Positions 43,390 to 51,226 of a stretch of 64,000 nucleotides of DNA are shown here, piece by piece. The position numbers were made by a program, and so were the translations under genes. Positions within the stretch are counted from its first letter, which is position 1; the number at the start of each line of letters is the position of its first letter. This stretch comes from Variovorax boronicumulans (GTDB lineage: Bacteria; Pseudomonadota; Gammaproteobacteria; Burkholderiales; Burkholderiaceae_C). The stretch lies in assembly GCF_019352895.1 (NCBI RefSeq), contig NZ_JAAAFX010000009.1:762764-826763 (forward strand). The letters run 5' to 3'. The notes below the pieces were generated by a model, which saw nothing but the letters and a program-made list of their open reading frames with translations, made no database searches and was not told the origin of the DNA.

Positions 43390-44588
43390 CGCGTGAACAG
43401 CAGCGCCGAGTTGGTGCCACCGAAGGCGAAGGAACTGCTGATCGCCGCCTCGAGCGCCGGCGCCTGAGCGTCGGCCTCGCGCACCAGGTTCAGCGCGCAG
43501 GCCGGGTCGGGCGAGGTGCCATGCGCATTCGGCGGCAGCTGCCGCTCGCGCAGCGCCATCACCGTGATCACGGCTTCGAGCGCACCGGCGGCACCCAGCA
43601 GGTGGCCGTGCAGGGCCTTGGTGGAGCTCACGCGCAGCCCGTCGAGCTGCTCGCCCCAGACGAGCGCCAGCGCATCGCGCTCCACGACATCGCCGATGCG
43701 CGTCGCCGTACCGTGGGCGTTGCAGTAGCCGACATCCCGCGGCGCCAGTCCGGCCAGCTTCAAGGCCTGGCGCAGGGCGCGGGCCTGGCCTTCGGCATCG
43801 GGCTTGGTGAGGTGGGTGGCATCGCAGCTGCTGCCCCAACCGGCCAGCGTGGCGTGCAGGCGCGCACCGCGCCGGCGCGCATGCTCGGCCGATTCCAGCA
43901 CCAGGAAGGCCGCGCCTTCGCCCAGCGCGAAGCCGCTGCGGTCGACCGAAAAAGGGCGCACCGCCGTGGCGGCTGCGCCGGGCTCGAAGCCCGCGAGCGT
44001 CTGCATGGCCTGCCAGGCCAGCACCACGCCGGGCACGATCAGCGCTTCGCTGCCGCCCGCGATCGCGATGTCGACCTCGCCGCGCTGCACCGCCTTGGCC
44101 GCCTCGGCGATGGCCAGCGAGGACGAGGCACAGGCCACCGAATAGGTCAGCACCGGCCCTTGTGCGCGCTGGCGCATCGCGACATGCGAGGCCGGCGCGT
44201 TCGGCATGAAGGCGGGAATGGTCAGCGGCGGCACGCGCCCGTTGCCGCGGTAGGCGGCTTCGAGCGCGGCCGCGCCGCCCATGCCGCAGCCCGCGAAGAC
44301 GCCGATGCGCTCGGGGTCGACGGCGCCGGCTTCGAGGCCGGCATCGCGCATCGCCAAGTCGGCCGCGGCCACGGCCAGCTGGCTCACGCGGTCGACGCCC
44401 GCGAGTTGCAGCTTGGTGAACCAGCGCGACGCATCGAAGTCGACCGTCGCGGCGGCCGCGAGCTTGGGCAGCTCGGCGAAGACCGGGTGGATCGCGGACT
44501 CGGCGCGCAGCAGCGCGGCGAACAGGGCCTCGGGCGTGTCGCCATGCGGCGCCACCACGCCGAGGCCGGTGACGGCCACGGAATGCAT
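43386..44588 (-). CDS. Beta-ketoacyl-ACP synthase (aryl-polyene type)
   Basis: A 400-residue ketosynthase with the full Cys-His-His set: nucleophile in 'TYSVACASSSLAIAEAAKA' (Cys about residue 153), 'YCNAHGTATRIGD', and 'STKALHGHLLGAAGALEAVI'. It is thus an active condensing enzyme, not a chain-length factor. It resembles KS proteins of aryl-polyene/xanthomonadin clusters and FabF. The only KS in the window. ATG start chosen; GTG two codons earlier overlaps the ACP stop (GTGA) and is equally likely. Confidence 0.88.
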   Translation of the reverse strand: MHSVAVTGLGVVAPHGDTPEALFAALLRAESAIHPVFAELPKLAAAATVDFDASRWFTKLQLAGVDRVSQLAVAAADLAMRDAGLEAGAVDPERIGVFAGCGMGGAAALEAAYRGNGRVPPLTIPAFMPNAPASHVAMRQRAQGPVLTYSVACASSSLAIAEAAKAVQRGEVDIAIAGGSEALIVPGVVLAWQAMQTLAGFEPGAAATAVRPFSVDRSGFALGEGAAFLVLESAEHARRRGARLHATLAGWGSSCDATHLTKPDAEGQARALRQALKLAGLAPRDVGYCNAHGTATRIGDVVERDALALVWGEQLDGLRVSSTKALHGHLLGAAGALEAVITVMALRERQLPPNAHGTSPDPACALNLVREADAQAPALEAAISSSFAFGGTNSALLFTR

Positions 44589-44590
44589 GC

Positions 44591-44830
44591 TCACGCGACC
44601 TTCGCGGCCCGGACCTTGTCCACGAGGACCGCGAGCTCGGCCAGGGTGTCGATGTTCGGGTTGTCGTCGGGCACTTCGATGCCGAACTTGTCCTCGATCT
44701 CGAAGATGAATTCGGCCAGCGCCAGCGAGTCCAGGCCTTTCTCCCTCATGGAGGCCTGCGGATCGAGTTCGGACGCCGGGATGCCGTACTTCTCCTGGAT
44801 CAGATCCTGCAATTCCTTCAACGAACTCAT
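44591..44830 (-). CDS. Acyl carrier protein (second, ApeF-like)
   Basis: A 79-residue acyl carrier protein with phosphopantetheine site 'EKGLDSLALAEFIFEIEDKF', Ser about residue 35. The helix II/III boundary looks normal. It overlaps the PAP2 gene start region by ATGA and the ketosynthase by a possible GTGA, so KS and ACP are translated together. One of the two ACPs probably carries the starter and the other the extender units, as in characterised type II systems of this class. Confidence 0.88.
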   Translation of the reverse strand: MSSLKELQDLIQEKYGIPASELDPQASMREKGLDSLALAEFIFEIEDKFGIEVPDDNPNIDTLAELAVLVDKVRAAKVA

Positions 44831-45531
44831 GGTGATATGTGCCCCCCAATGCGATGCTCGTTCGATGATAGCGGCTGCGGCGCGGGTCTCCAGCGCAGCG
44901 AGGGGAGGGCAAACGCGATGCCCAGCAGCGCGCCGGCCAGCGCATCGAGCGCCACATGCTGCTTCACGGCCAGCGTCGACCAGGCGATGGCGACGAACCA
45001 GAGCAGGTTGATGCCGCGCAGCCAGCGTGGTGCGGCGGCGTCGCGCAGCACCTGTTCGACACGGATCACGGTGAACATGGCCGTGGCCACATGCAGCGAG
45101 GGGCAGGCATTGCCCGCCGCATCGACGCCCTGCAGCATCGCGAAACCCGCAAAACCGGAGACGTCCATGCCCAGCGGCGGCACGGCGGTCGGCCAGAAGC
45201 GGAAGAAGGCCAGACCGGCCAGGCACATCGCGCCGAGCCAGAGGCCGTAGACGTTGAGCTCGGCCAGGCTGCGCTGCAGCCCCGGCCCGACGCCGATGTA
45301 GAGCCACAGCGTGAGGTAGATGAACAGCGCCTCGGGCTGGAAGCCGATCCAGCGGTCGAGGGCGGTCAGCGGCATCTCGAACACCGGGTAGGCCGGATTG
45401 CGCAGCACATAGAAATAGCCGACGAAGAACAGCGAGGTGATCGCCGTGGTGCCGATGAGCTTGAGCCAGAACAGCTTGCGCATGCGCAGGCCGATCTCGG
45501 CGGTCCAGGGGGAAAGGGCGTGGGGCGACAT
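44827..45531 (-). CDS. PAP2/Aur1-like membrane phosphatase superfamily protein
   Basis: A 234-residue membrane protein with about five helices. 'AAGNACPSLHVATAMFTVI' is the PSLHV motif of PAP2-type enzymes and 'WSTLAVKQHVALDALAG' provides the H-xxx-D part of the active site. The first PAP2 motif (K...RP) is not obvious, as in the Aur1/Ipt1-like branch. It may hydrolyse or transfer a phospholipid head group, perhaps in attaching the polyene to lipid. The stop overlaps the ACP start (ATGA). Not part of E. coli-type aryl-polyene clusters as I know them. Confidence 0.8.
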   Translation of the reverse strand: MSPHALSPWTAEIGLRMRKLFWLKLIGTTAITSLFFVGYFYVLRNPAYPVFEMPLTALDRWIGFQPEALFIYLTLWLYIGVGPGLQRSLAELNVYGLWLGAMCLAGLAFFRFWPTAVPPLGMDVSGFAGFAMLQGVDAAGNACPSLHVATAMFTVIRVEQVLRDAAAPRWLRGINLLWFVAIAWSTLAVKQHVALDALAGALLGIAFALPSLRWRPAPQPLSSNEHRIGGHISP

Positions 45532-45623
45532 CGGCGGGGGGTGTGAGGGCGATCAGGGGGCCGCGAACGCGCCAGGGCGGGCGCTGCGGACGACGGTGCG
45601 GCGGAGCGCGAAACCAGCCCGCC

Positions 45624-46400
45624 TCACGGCTGGAAGGGCGGCAGGCGCCGCAGCCGCTTCCAGGCCAGCCAGGGCAGCCGCAGCACGAACTCGGCCATCA
45701 GACGCGTGTGCATCCACGACAGCAGGAGGTTGTCGCGCACGTAGTTGAAGTGCGAGACACCGCCTTCGGCCGTGCTCAGGTACTTCACCGGCGCATCGAT
45801 GTTGATCGGCTTGACGCCGCCCCAGGCCAGGCGCACCACGGCCTCGGTGTCGAAGTCGAAGCGGCGCATCCAGGGCTGGCGTTCCATCACCTCGATCAAT
45901 GGCACGACAGGATAGATCCGGAAACCGTAGAGCGAATCGCCCACGCCCGCGCACAGCGTCTCGATGTGGGTCCAGCCGTTGGACAGCTTGCGCCCGCGCA
46001 CGCGCAGCAGCGGCGCGCTGGCGTCGAAGATCGGGCGGCCCAGCACCATGGTGTCGGGGCGCGCCTGCGAGGCCTGCATGAAGGCCGGGATCAGGTCGGC
46101 CGGATGCTGGCCGTCGGAATCCATGGTCAGCGCATGCGTGAAGCCGGCCTGCTGCGCGGCATGGAGCCCGTGCAGCACGGCCGCGCCCTTGCCCTGGTTC
46201 TGAGGCAGCACCCAGACCCGCAGACCCGGGTCCTCGGCCGCCATTCGCTGCAGGCGTTCGCCGGTGCCGTCCGTGCTGCCGTCGATCACCACCCACACGG
46301 GGCTCCATTGGGCACGTGCCGCGCTGACCGTGGAAAAGAGTCGTTCTCCGGTGTTGTAGCTGGGGATCAGGACGAGATGGGTGCGCGAAGGGTCTGACAT
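45624..46400 (-). CDS. Family 2 glycosyltransferase
   Basis: A 258-residue GT2 enzyme with a single catalytic domain. 'LIPSYNTGERL' begins the fold, 'VIDGSTDGTGERL' is the nucleotide-sugar-binding motif, 'TMDSDGQHPADLIPAF' is the DXD-type site and 'RFDFDTEAVVRL' the acceptor-side region. It should glycosylate the polyene head group or a carrier lipid. It overlaps the upstream acyltransferase gene by 34 bp. In E. coli-type clusters a GT2 and acyltransferase are fused in one protein (ApeJ); here they are split. Confidence 0.86.
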   Translation of the reverse strand: MSDPSRTHLVLIPSYNTGERLFSTVSAARAQWSPVWVVIDGSTDGTGERLQRMAAEDPGLRVWVLPQNQGKGAAVLHGLHAAQQAGFTHALTMDSDGQHPADLIPAFMQASQARPDTMVLGRPIFDASAPLLRVRGRKLSNGWTHIETLCAGVGDSLYGFRIYPVVPLIEVMERQPWMRRFDFDTEAVVRLAWGGVKPINIDAPVKYLSTAEGGVSHFNYVRDNLLLSWMHTRLMAEFVLRLPWLAWKRLRRLPPFQP

Positions 46401-47164
46401 GCGGGCGGCGCATCGGAGGCGCTCTGTTCCAGGGAATGGCGGAAGTACTGTTCTAACTGCTGAAGCAGCGCGGCGCTGTCGGGCGAAGGCGCGAATCGCT
46501 CGCCCAGGCGCAACGTGAAGACCAGCGGCAGCGGCGGCACGCGCCACAGGGGCCATCCCTTGCCGAGGTAGGGCGAGTCGGTGTCGATGAAGACGGTCTG
46601 GATCGGCGCCGGCGCGAGCTTGGCGATCAGCGTGACGCCGGGCCGGAAGGCATCGAGCGGCGGCGTGACGGTGCGCGTGCCTTCGGGAAAGATCACCAGC
46701 TGCCCGCCACGGCGCAGGTCCTGCACCGCCAGCCGCACCATGGTGTGGGCCGAGTCGTTGCGGATGTAGTGCGCGAGCCGGGCGCCGGCGCCCAGGAACA
46801 CGTTCTTCATCAGCCCGGCCTTCATGATGCAGGCGCTGCGCGGCAGCCGTGCCACCAGCAGCAGCGCGTCGAGCATGCTGGGGTGGTTGGCCGCGATGAT
46901 CAGCCCGGGCTCGTCGCGCAGCGCATCGAGGCAGCGCGCGTCGATGCGCATCATCCCGGTCAGCGAAGCCAGGCACCAGAAGCTGCGGTAGGCGCCCGCG
47001 ATCACGCGGCGGCCCAGCGGACGTGCCACATGCGGCGGCAACAGCGGCTGCAGCAGCATCGCCACCAGATTCCAGCCCAGCGACATCAGGCCCAGGCCGA
47101 GCAACAGGCCGTAGAGCGGCGGCGCGAGGGCGATCGATCGGCCCTGGCGCAACAGCTTTTTCAT
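46367..47164 (-). CDS. 1-acyl-glycerol-3-phosphate-type acyltransferase
   Basis: A 265-residue PlsC-like acyltransferase. The catalytic HX4D motif is 'AANHPSMLDALLL', the phosphate-binding motif 'IFPEGTRTVTPP', and a hydrophobic N-terminus ('LYGLLLGLGLMSLGWN') anchors it in the inner membrane. It probably acylates the (glycosylated) polyene or a lipid acceptor. 16 bp downstream of the chorismatase and overlapping the glycosyltransferase. Confidence 0.86.
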   Translation of the reverse strand: MKKLLRQGRSIALAPPLYGLLLGLGLMSLGWNLVAMLLQPLLPPHVARPLGRRVIAGAYRSFWCLASLTGMMRIDARCLDALRDEPGLIIAANHPSMLDALLLVARLPRSACIMKAGLMKNVFLGAGARLAHYIRNDSAHTMVRLAVQDLRRGGQLVIFPEGTRTVTPPLDAFRPGVTLIAKLAPAPIQTVFIDTDSPYLGKGWPLWRVPPLPLVFTLRLGERFAPSPDSAALLQQLEQYFRHSLEQSASDAPPACQTLRAPISS

Positions 47165-47180
47165 CGCGCCGTCCTGTGTC

Positions 47181-48212
47181 TCATGCCCGGATGGCGCCCG
47201 TCGCCACGGCGTGCGCCTCGATCTCGACCAGCAGATCCTGGCGGCAGATGTCCGCCTCGAGATACACCCCATGGCGCACGGTGGGGGCATCGGCGCCCAG
47301 CGCCGCCTCGAGCACAGCACGCACGACCGGCGCGTCGGCCACGTGGCGCACGTAGACCACGGTTTCCAGTTCGGGCAGCGCGAAGCGCGCATCGGTGCGC
47401 TCGTTCGCGGCGCCGATCACGGCCGCGAGATTGCGCAGCGTTTCTTCAGTCTGCGCGCGCACGTCGCCGAGATGGACGGTCTCGTGCCCCACGATGCTGG
47501 CCGTGCCCGAGATGAACAGCGCGACCTGGACATCGCCGAGGTCGGCCAGGGCCGCCCGCGAGAAGGTCGGCGAGCGCGGCCCGTAGGTCTCGGGGTAGCG
47601 GTAGGCCGACACCTGGCGCGGGTTCTCGATCGGCAGCGGTGCGATCTGGCCGGCCAGGAAGCGGATGCACAGCGCGCCCTGCCGGATGCCCAGCGCGCAG
47701 GCGGCCGGCGCCCCCTCGAAGGCCGCCTGGCCCGCGTCGAGGAAGGCCTGCTGGCGGCCCATGTTGAACTGGCGGTAGCGCTCCAGCCCGCCGCCGTCGC
47801 CGTTGATCTGGGGCAGGTAGTTCCAGATGCGCTGCAGGTGCGGGCAGCCGCTTTGCTGCAGGGCCAGGAACAGGTCGGTGTAGGCGCGCTCGGCCAGCCG
47901 GGCGACGCCTTGCTGCTCGGCCGCCTCGTCGAGGTCGATGGCGCCCAGCAGCCAGTGGCCGTCGGTGCGCCAGCGCACCACGCCGGTGGTGCCCGAGCGC
48001 ACTTCGCCGCTCGCCTGCCAGACGTCGGCCATCGGGCCGCCCTCGGACAGCACGCGGGCGTCGACGCCGGGCATCCAGGGCAGGTTCTCGTGCATGCCGT
48101 AACCCAGGCCGCCGAAGGGCGGGTGGCCGCTGCCGGCCATGGCCAGGCCCTGGGCGAGCGAGAGTCGCTCGAGCCGCAGGGGCGGCACCTTGACGGGTTC
48201 GCGCGCGCTCAT
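47181..48212 (-). CDS. Chorismatase, XanB2/FkbO-like
   Basis: A 343-residue chorismatase. Its motifs are those of the FkbO/Hyg5/XanB2 family: 'IWNYLPQINGDGGGLERYRQ', 'FNMGRQQAFLDAG', 'IENPRQVSAYRYPETYGPRS' and 'PTFSRAAL', 'SGTASIVGHETVHLGD'. XanB2 of Xanthomonas converts chorismate to 3- and 4-hydroxybenzoate, feeding xanthomonadin and ubiquinone synthesis. A similar role here as source of the aryl starter is the natural reading, and the gene lies in the same operon as the acyltransferase and GT2. I used the ATG giving MSAREPVK; a longer upstream frame lacks a ribosome-binding site. Confidence 0.85.
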   Translation of the reverse strand: MSAREPVKVPPLRLERLSLAQGLAMAGSGHPPFGGLGYGMHENLPWMPGVDARVLSEGGPMADVWQASGEVRSGTTGVVRWRTDGHWLLGAIDLDEAAEQQGVARLAERAYTDLFLALQQSGCPHLQRIWNYLPQINGDGGGLERYRQFNMGRQQAFLDAGQAAFEGAPAACALGIRQGALCIRFLAGQIAPLPIENPRQVSAYRYPETYGPRSPTFSRAALADLGDVQVALFISGTASIVGHETVHLGDVRAQTEETLRNLAAVIGAANERTDARFALPELETVVYVRHVADAPVVRAVLEAALGADAPTVRHGVYLEADICRQDLLVEIEAHAVATGAIRA

Positions 48213-48249
48213 CGGGTGCGGTCCTTCATGGGAGTAGGGGCTGGCATGG

Positions 48250-49020
48250 TCATTCGGGTTTGATGGCTGTGTATTCGGAGAAGATGCCGAGTTCGACATG
48301 GCGCTGCACATCGCGGAAGCCGGCGGCGCGCAGCGCCTCCATCACCTGCGCGGGCGGGATGCAGGCCTCAATGGTGTCCCAGTAGTAGCGCCAGAGCTCG
48401 GCCGTGTCGCTGCGCTTGCCGATGAAGCGCGCGATCAGCGGCACCACGGCGCGCATGTAGCTCTTGAGCAGTTGCGTGCCGAGCCGGCTCTCGGGCTTGC
48501 TGATCTCGAGCACCAGCACCCGGCCACCCGGGCGCAGCACGCGGTGGAATTCGCCGAAGGCGGCCGCCACGTCGCTGATGTGGCGCAGCGCGTAGCCCAT
48601 GCTGAGGAAATCGCTGCTGGCGTCGGCGCGCGGCAGGGCCTCGGCCTTGCCCTCGACCAGTTCGACGCCGGGCAGGTCGATCTGCTTCATCATCCCGGCG
48701 CTGGGGTCGACCCCGACCAGCCGGCCCGCCGGGCCGATCAGCGTCAGCGCCTCGCGAGCCACCAGGCCGGTGCCGATGCCGACGTCGAGCACCTGGGCGC
48801 CCGCGGCCAGCCCGGCGCGTTTCAGCGCGCTGCGGCGGTACCAGGGGCCCGAGCCGAAGGCCAGCACGCGCTCGATGCGGTCGTAGTCGGGGGCGGTGTC
48901 GTCGAAGATGCGACGCAGGAAAGCCTGGTGCTCGTCCTCGTCTCCGTAGTAGAGCGGCAGCGGCGCATGCGGGGGCAGCAGGGCCGCGTCGGCGGGCACG
49001 GGAGAGGGCGATGGCGTCAT
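48250..49020 (-). CDS. UbiE-like class I methyltransferase
   Basis: A 256-residue SAM-dependent methyltransferase of the UbiE/COQ5 type. 'VLDVGIGTGLVAREALTL' is motif I, 'VGVDPSAGMMKQIDLPG' the post-I acidic loop, 'MGYALRHISDVAAAFGEF' corresponds to the UbiE motif, and 'ISKPESRLGTQLLKSYM' to the family C-terminal signature. It heads the minus arm beside a chorismatase, so methylation of a hydroxybenzoate-derived head group is plausible; a housekeeping UbiE role in ubiquinone synthesis cannot be excluded. Divergent from yebC, sharing a 108-bp region. Confidence 0.83.
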   Translation of the reverse strand: MTPSPSPVPADAALLPPHAPLPLYYGDEDEHQAFLRRIFDDTAPDYDRIERVLAFGSGPWYRRSALKRAGLAAGAQVLDVGIGTGLVAREALTLIGPAGRLVGVDPSAGMMKQIDLPGVELVEGKAEALPRADASSDFLSMGYALRHISDVAAAFGEFHRVLRPGGRVLVLEISKPESRLGTQLLKSYMRAVVPLIARFIGKRSDTAELWRYYWDTIEACIPPAQVMEALRAAGFRDVQRHVELGIFSEYTAIKPE

Positions 49021-49128
49021 CGGCGGATTATGACCAAAAGCGTTGCTTGCCCCGTCGCGTGTGCGGCAGGGGCGCGGACAGTAAACTCGCAGCTGCTTTG
49101 ACAACACACGACAGCGAGAGAGAAAGCC

Positions 49129-49854
49129 ATGGCCGGACACAGCAAATGGGCGAATATTCAGCATCGAAAAGGCCGGCAGGACGAGAAGCGGGGCAAGCTC
49201 TGGACCCGTGCCATCCGTGAAATCACCGTGGCCGCGCGCGCCGGTGGCGGCGACCTGAGCGCCAATCCCCGGCTGCGGCTGGCGGTCGAGAAGGCCAAGG
49301 CGGTCAACCTGCCGATCGACACGGTCAAGCGCAACATCGACAAGGCCACCGGCAACCTCGAAGGCGTGAACTACGAGGAAATCCGCTACGAGGGCTACGG
49401 CATCGGTGGCGCGGCGATCATCGTCGACACCATGACCGACAACCGCGTGCGCACCGTGGCAGAAGTCCGCCACGCCTTTTCCAAATACGGCGGCAACATG
49501 GGCACCGAAAACTCGGTGTCCTTCCAGTTCAAGCATTGCGGACAGTTCGTGTTCGCGCCCGGCACCAGCGAGGACAAGGTCATGGAAGTGGCGCTCGAGG
49601 CCGGCGCCGAGGACGTGCTGACCGACGAGGACGGCGCCATCGAGGTGCTGACCGCGGTCGCCGATTTCGAAGCCGTGAAGAACGCGCTCGAAGCCGCCGG
49701 CCTGAAGCCCGAGATCGCCGAAGTGACGATGCGGGCCGAGAACACCATCGAGCTGGCGGGCGAGGAGGGCGCGAAGATGCAGAAACTGCTCGACGTGCTC
49801 GAGGACCTGGACGACGTCCAGGACGTGTTCCACAACGCGGCGATCGAACAATGA
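49129..49854 (+). CDS. yebC: YebC/PmpR family regulatory protein
   Basis: A 241-residue YebC-family protein, nearly full family length. The start 'MAGHSKWANIQHRKGRQDEK' is almost invariant, followed by 'GGNMGTENSVSFQF' and the C-terminal 'DVLEDLDDVQDVFHNA'. Homologues act as transcription factors or, for YebC2-like members, help ribosomes translate polyproline; which applies here is unknown. Usually next to ruvC in enterics, whereas here purD follows. 'GAGAGAAAGCC' before ATG is the ribosome-binding site. Confidence 0.95.
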   Translation: MAGHSKWANIQHRKGRQDEKRGKLWTRAIREITVAARAGGGDLSANPRLRLAVEKAKAVNLPIDTVKRNIDKATGNLEGVNYEEIRYEGYGIGGAAIIVDTMTDNRVRTVAEVRHAFSKYGGNMGTENSVSFQFKHCGQFVFAPGTSEDKVMEVALEAGAEDVLTDEDGAIEVLTAVADFEAVKNALEAAGLKPEIAEVTMRAENTIELAGEEGAKMQKLLDVLEDLDDVQDVFHNAAIEQ

Positions 49855-49859
49855 GCCCC

Positions 49860-49931
49860 CACGCTTCTCACTTCGTGTATTCGCTGCCCCCCGAGGGGGC
49901 GCGCGCCCGCCTTGAGGCGGCTCTGCGGAGG
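49860..49931. repeat. Palindromic intergenic repeat
   Basis: A GC hairpin (GCCCCCCGAGGGGGC) with flanking CTTCTCACTTCGTG and a second, weaker stem in GCGCCCGCCTTGAGGCGG, filling the yebC-purD gap. This sequence type is seen between genes in many Comamonadaceae and resembles a REP-like unit. It may act as an attenuator or RNA-stabilising hairpin ahead of purD. Confidence 0.6.
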
Positions 49932-49936
49932 GCGCA

Positions 49937-51226
49937 ATGAAGGTCTTAGTCATCGGCGGCGGCGGCCGCGAACATGCACTCGCCTGGCGTCTGGCGCAAT
50001 CGGAGCGCGTGTCCAAGCTCTACGTGGCCCCCGGCAATGGCGGCACCGCCACCGACCGGCGCTTCGAGAACATCGACATCACCGACCCCGTGGCGCTGCG
50101 CCAATGGGCCCAACAGGAAAAGATCGCGCTGAGCGTGGTCGGCCCCGAGGGCCCGCTGGCGGCCGGCGTGGTCGACGAGTTCCGCGCGCACGGCCTGCGC
50201 ATCTTCGGCCCGACCCAGGCCGCGGCGCAGCTGGAGAGCTCCAAGGCCTTCTCCAAGGCCTTCATGCAGCGCCACAAGATCCCGACGGCCGAGTACCAGG
50301 CCTTCACCGACGCCGCGCTGGCCCATGCCTACATCGACGCCAAGGGCGCGCCGATCGTGGTCAAGGCCGACGGCCTGGCCGCCGGCAAGGGCGTGGTGGT
50401 CGCCATGACGGCGGCCGAGGCGCACGAGGCGGTCGACTTCATGCTGGTCGACAACAAGTTCGGCGTGACCCACAACGACGGCGGCGCGCGCGTCGTGATC
50501 GAGGAATTCCTGCAGGGCGAGGAAGCCAGCTTCATCGTGCTGTGCGACGGCAAGAACGTCACGGCCCTGGCCACCAGCCAGGACCACAAGCGCCTGCTCG
50601 ACGGCGACGAGGGCCCGAACACCGGCGGCATGGGCGCCTATTCGCCCGCGCCCGTGGTCACGGCCGAGGTGCATGCGCGCGCGATGCGCGAGATCATCCT
50701 GCCGACCATCCGCGGCATGGAAAAGGACGGCATCCCCTTCACCGGCTTCCTCTACGCCGGCCTGATGATCGACGGCGCGGGCCGGCCCAAGACGCTGGAA
50801 TTCAACTGCCGCATGGGTGACCCGGAGACGCAGCCGATCATGATGCGGCTCAAGTCCGACCTGTTCGAGGTCTTCTGGCACGCCACCGACGGCACGCTCG
50901 ACCAGGTCGAACTGCAATGGGACCGCCGCGTGGCGCTGGGCGTGGTGCTCGCGGCCCACGGCTACCCGCTGTCGCCGCGCAAAGGCGACCGCATCGACGG
51001 CATCCCGGCCGAGACGCCTGACGCCATGGTGTTCCATGCCGGCACCACGCTGGACAACGGCGAGCTCAAGACCAGCGGCGGCCGCGTGCTCTGCGTGACC
51101 GTGCTGGCCGACAACGTGAAGCTGGCGCAGCAGCGGGTCTACGAAGTGGCGGCGCAGGTGCGTTTCAGCGGCGTGCAGTACCGCCGGGACATCGGCTACC
51201 GCGCGCTGCAGGCGCGCAACCCTTGA
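49937..51226 (+). CDS. purD: Phosphoribosylamine-glycine ligase
   Basis: A 429-residue PurD (GAR synthetase), the normal length, catalysing ATP-dependent ligation of glycine to phosphoribosylamine in purine synthesis. The start 'MKVLVIGGGGREHALAWRLA' is the family N-terminus; ATP-grasp motifs include 'PIVVKADGLAAGKGVVVA' and 'GVLYAGLMIDGAG'-type (here 'GFLYAGLMIDGAGRPK'), and 'EFNCRMGDPETQ'. The stop overlaps the hemF start (TGATG). Preceded by GGAGGGCGCA, a strong ribosome-binding site. Confidence 0.97.
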   Translation: MKVLVIGGGGREHALAWRLAQSERVSKLYVAPGNGGTATDRRFENIDITDPVALRQWAQQEKIALSVVGPEGPLAAGVVDEFRAHGLRIFGPTQAAAQLESSKAFSKAFMQRHKIPTAEYQAFTDAALAHAYIDAKGAPIVVKADGLAAGKGVVVAMTAAEAHEAVDFMLVDNKFGVTHNDGGARVVIEEFLQGEEASFIVLCDGKNVTALATSQDHKRLLDGDEGPNTGGMGAYSPAPVVTAEVHARAMREIILPTIRGMEKDGIPFTGFLYAGLMIDGAGRPKTLEFNCRMGDPETQPIMMRLKSDLFEVFWHATDGTLDQVELQWDRRVALGVVLAAHGYPLSPRKGDRIDGIPAETPDAMVFHAGTTLDNGELKTSGGRVLCVTVLADNVKLAQQRVYEVAAQVRFSGVQYRRDIGYRALQARNP

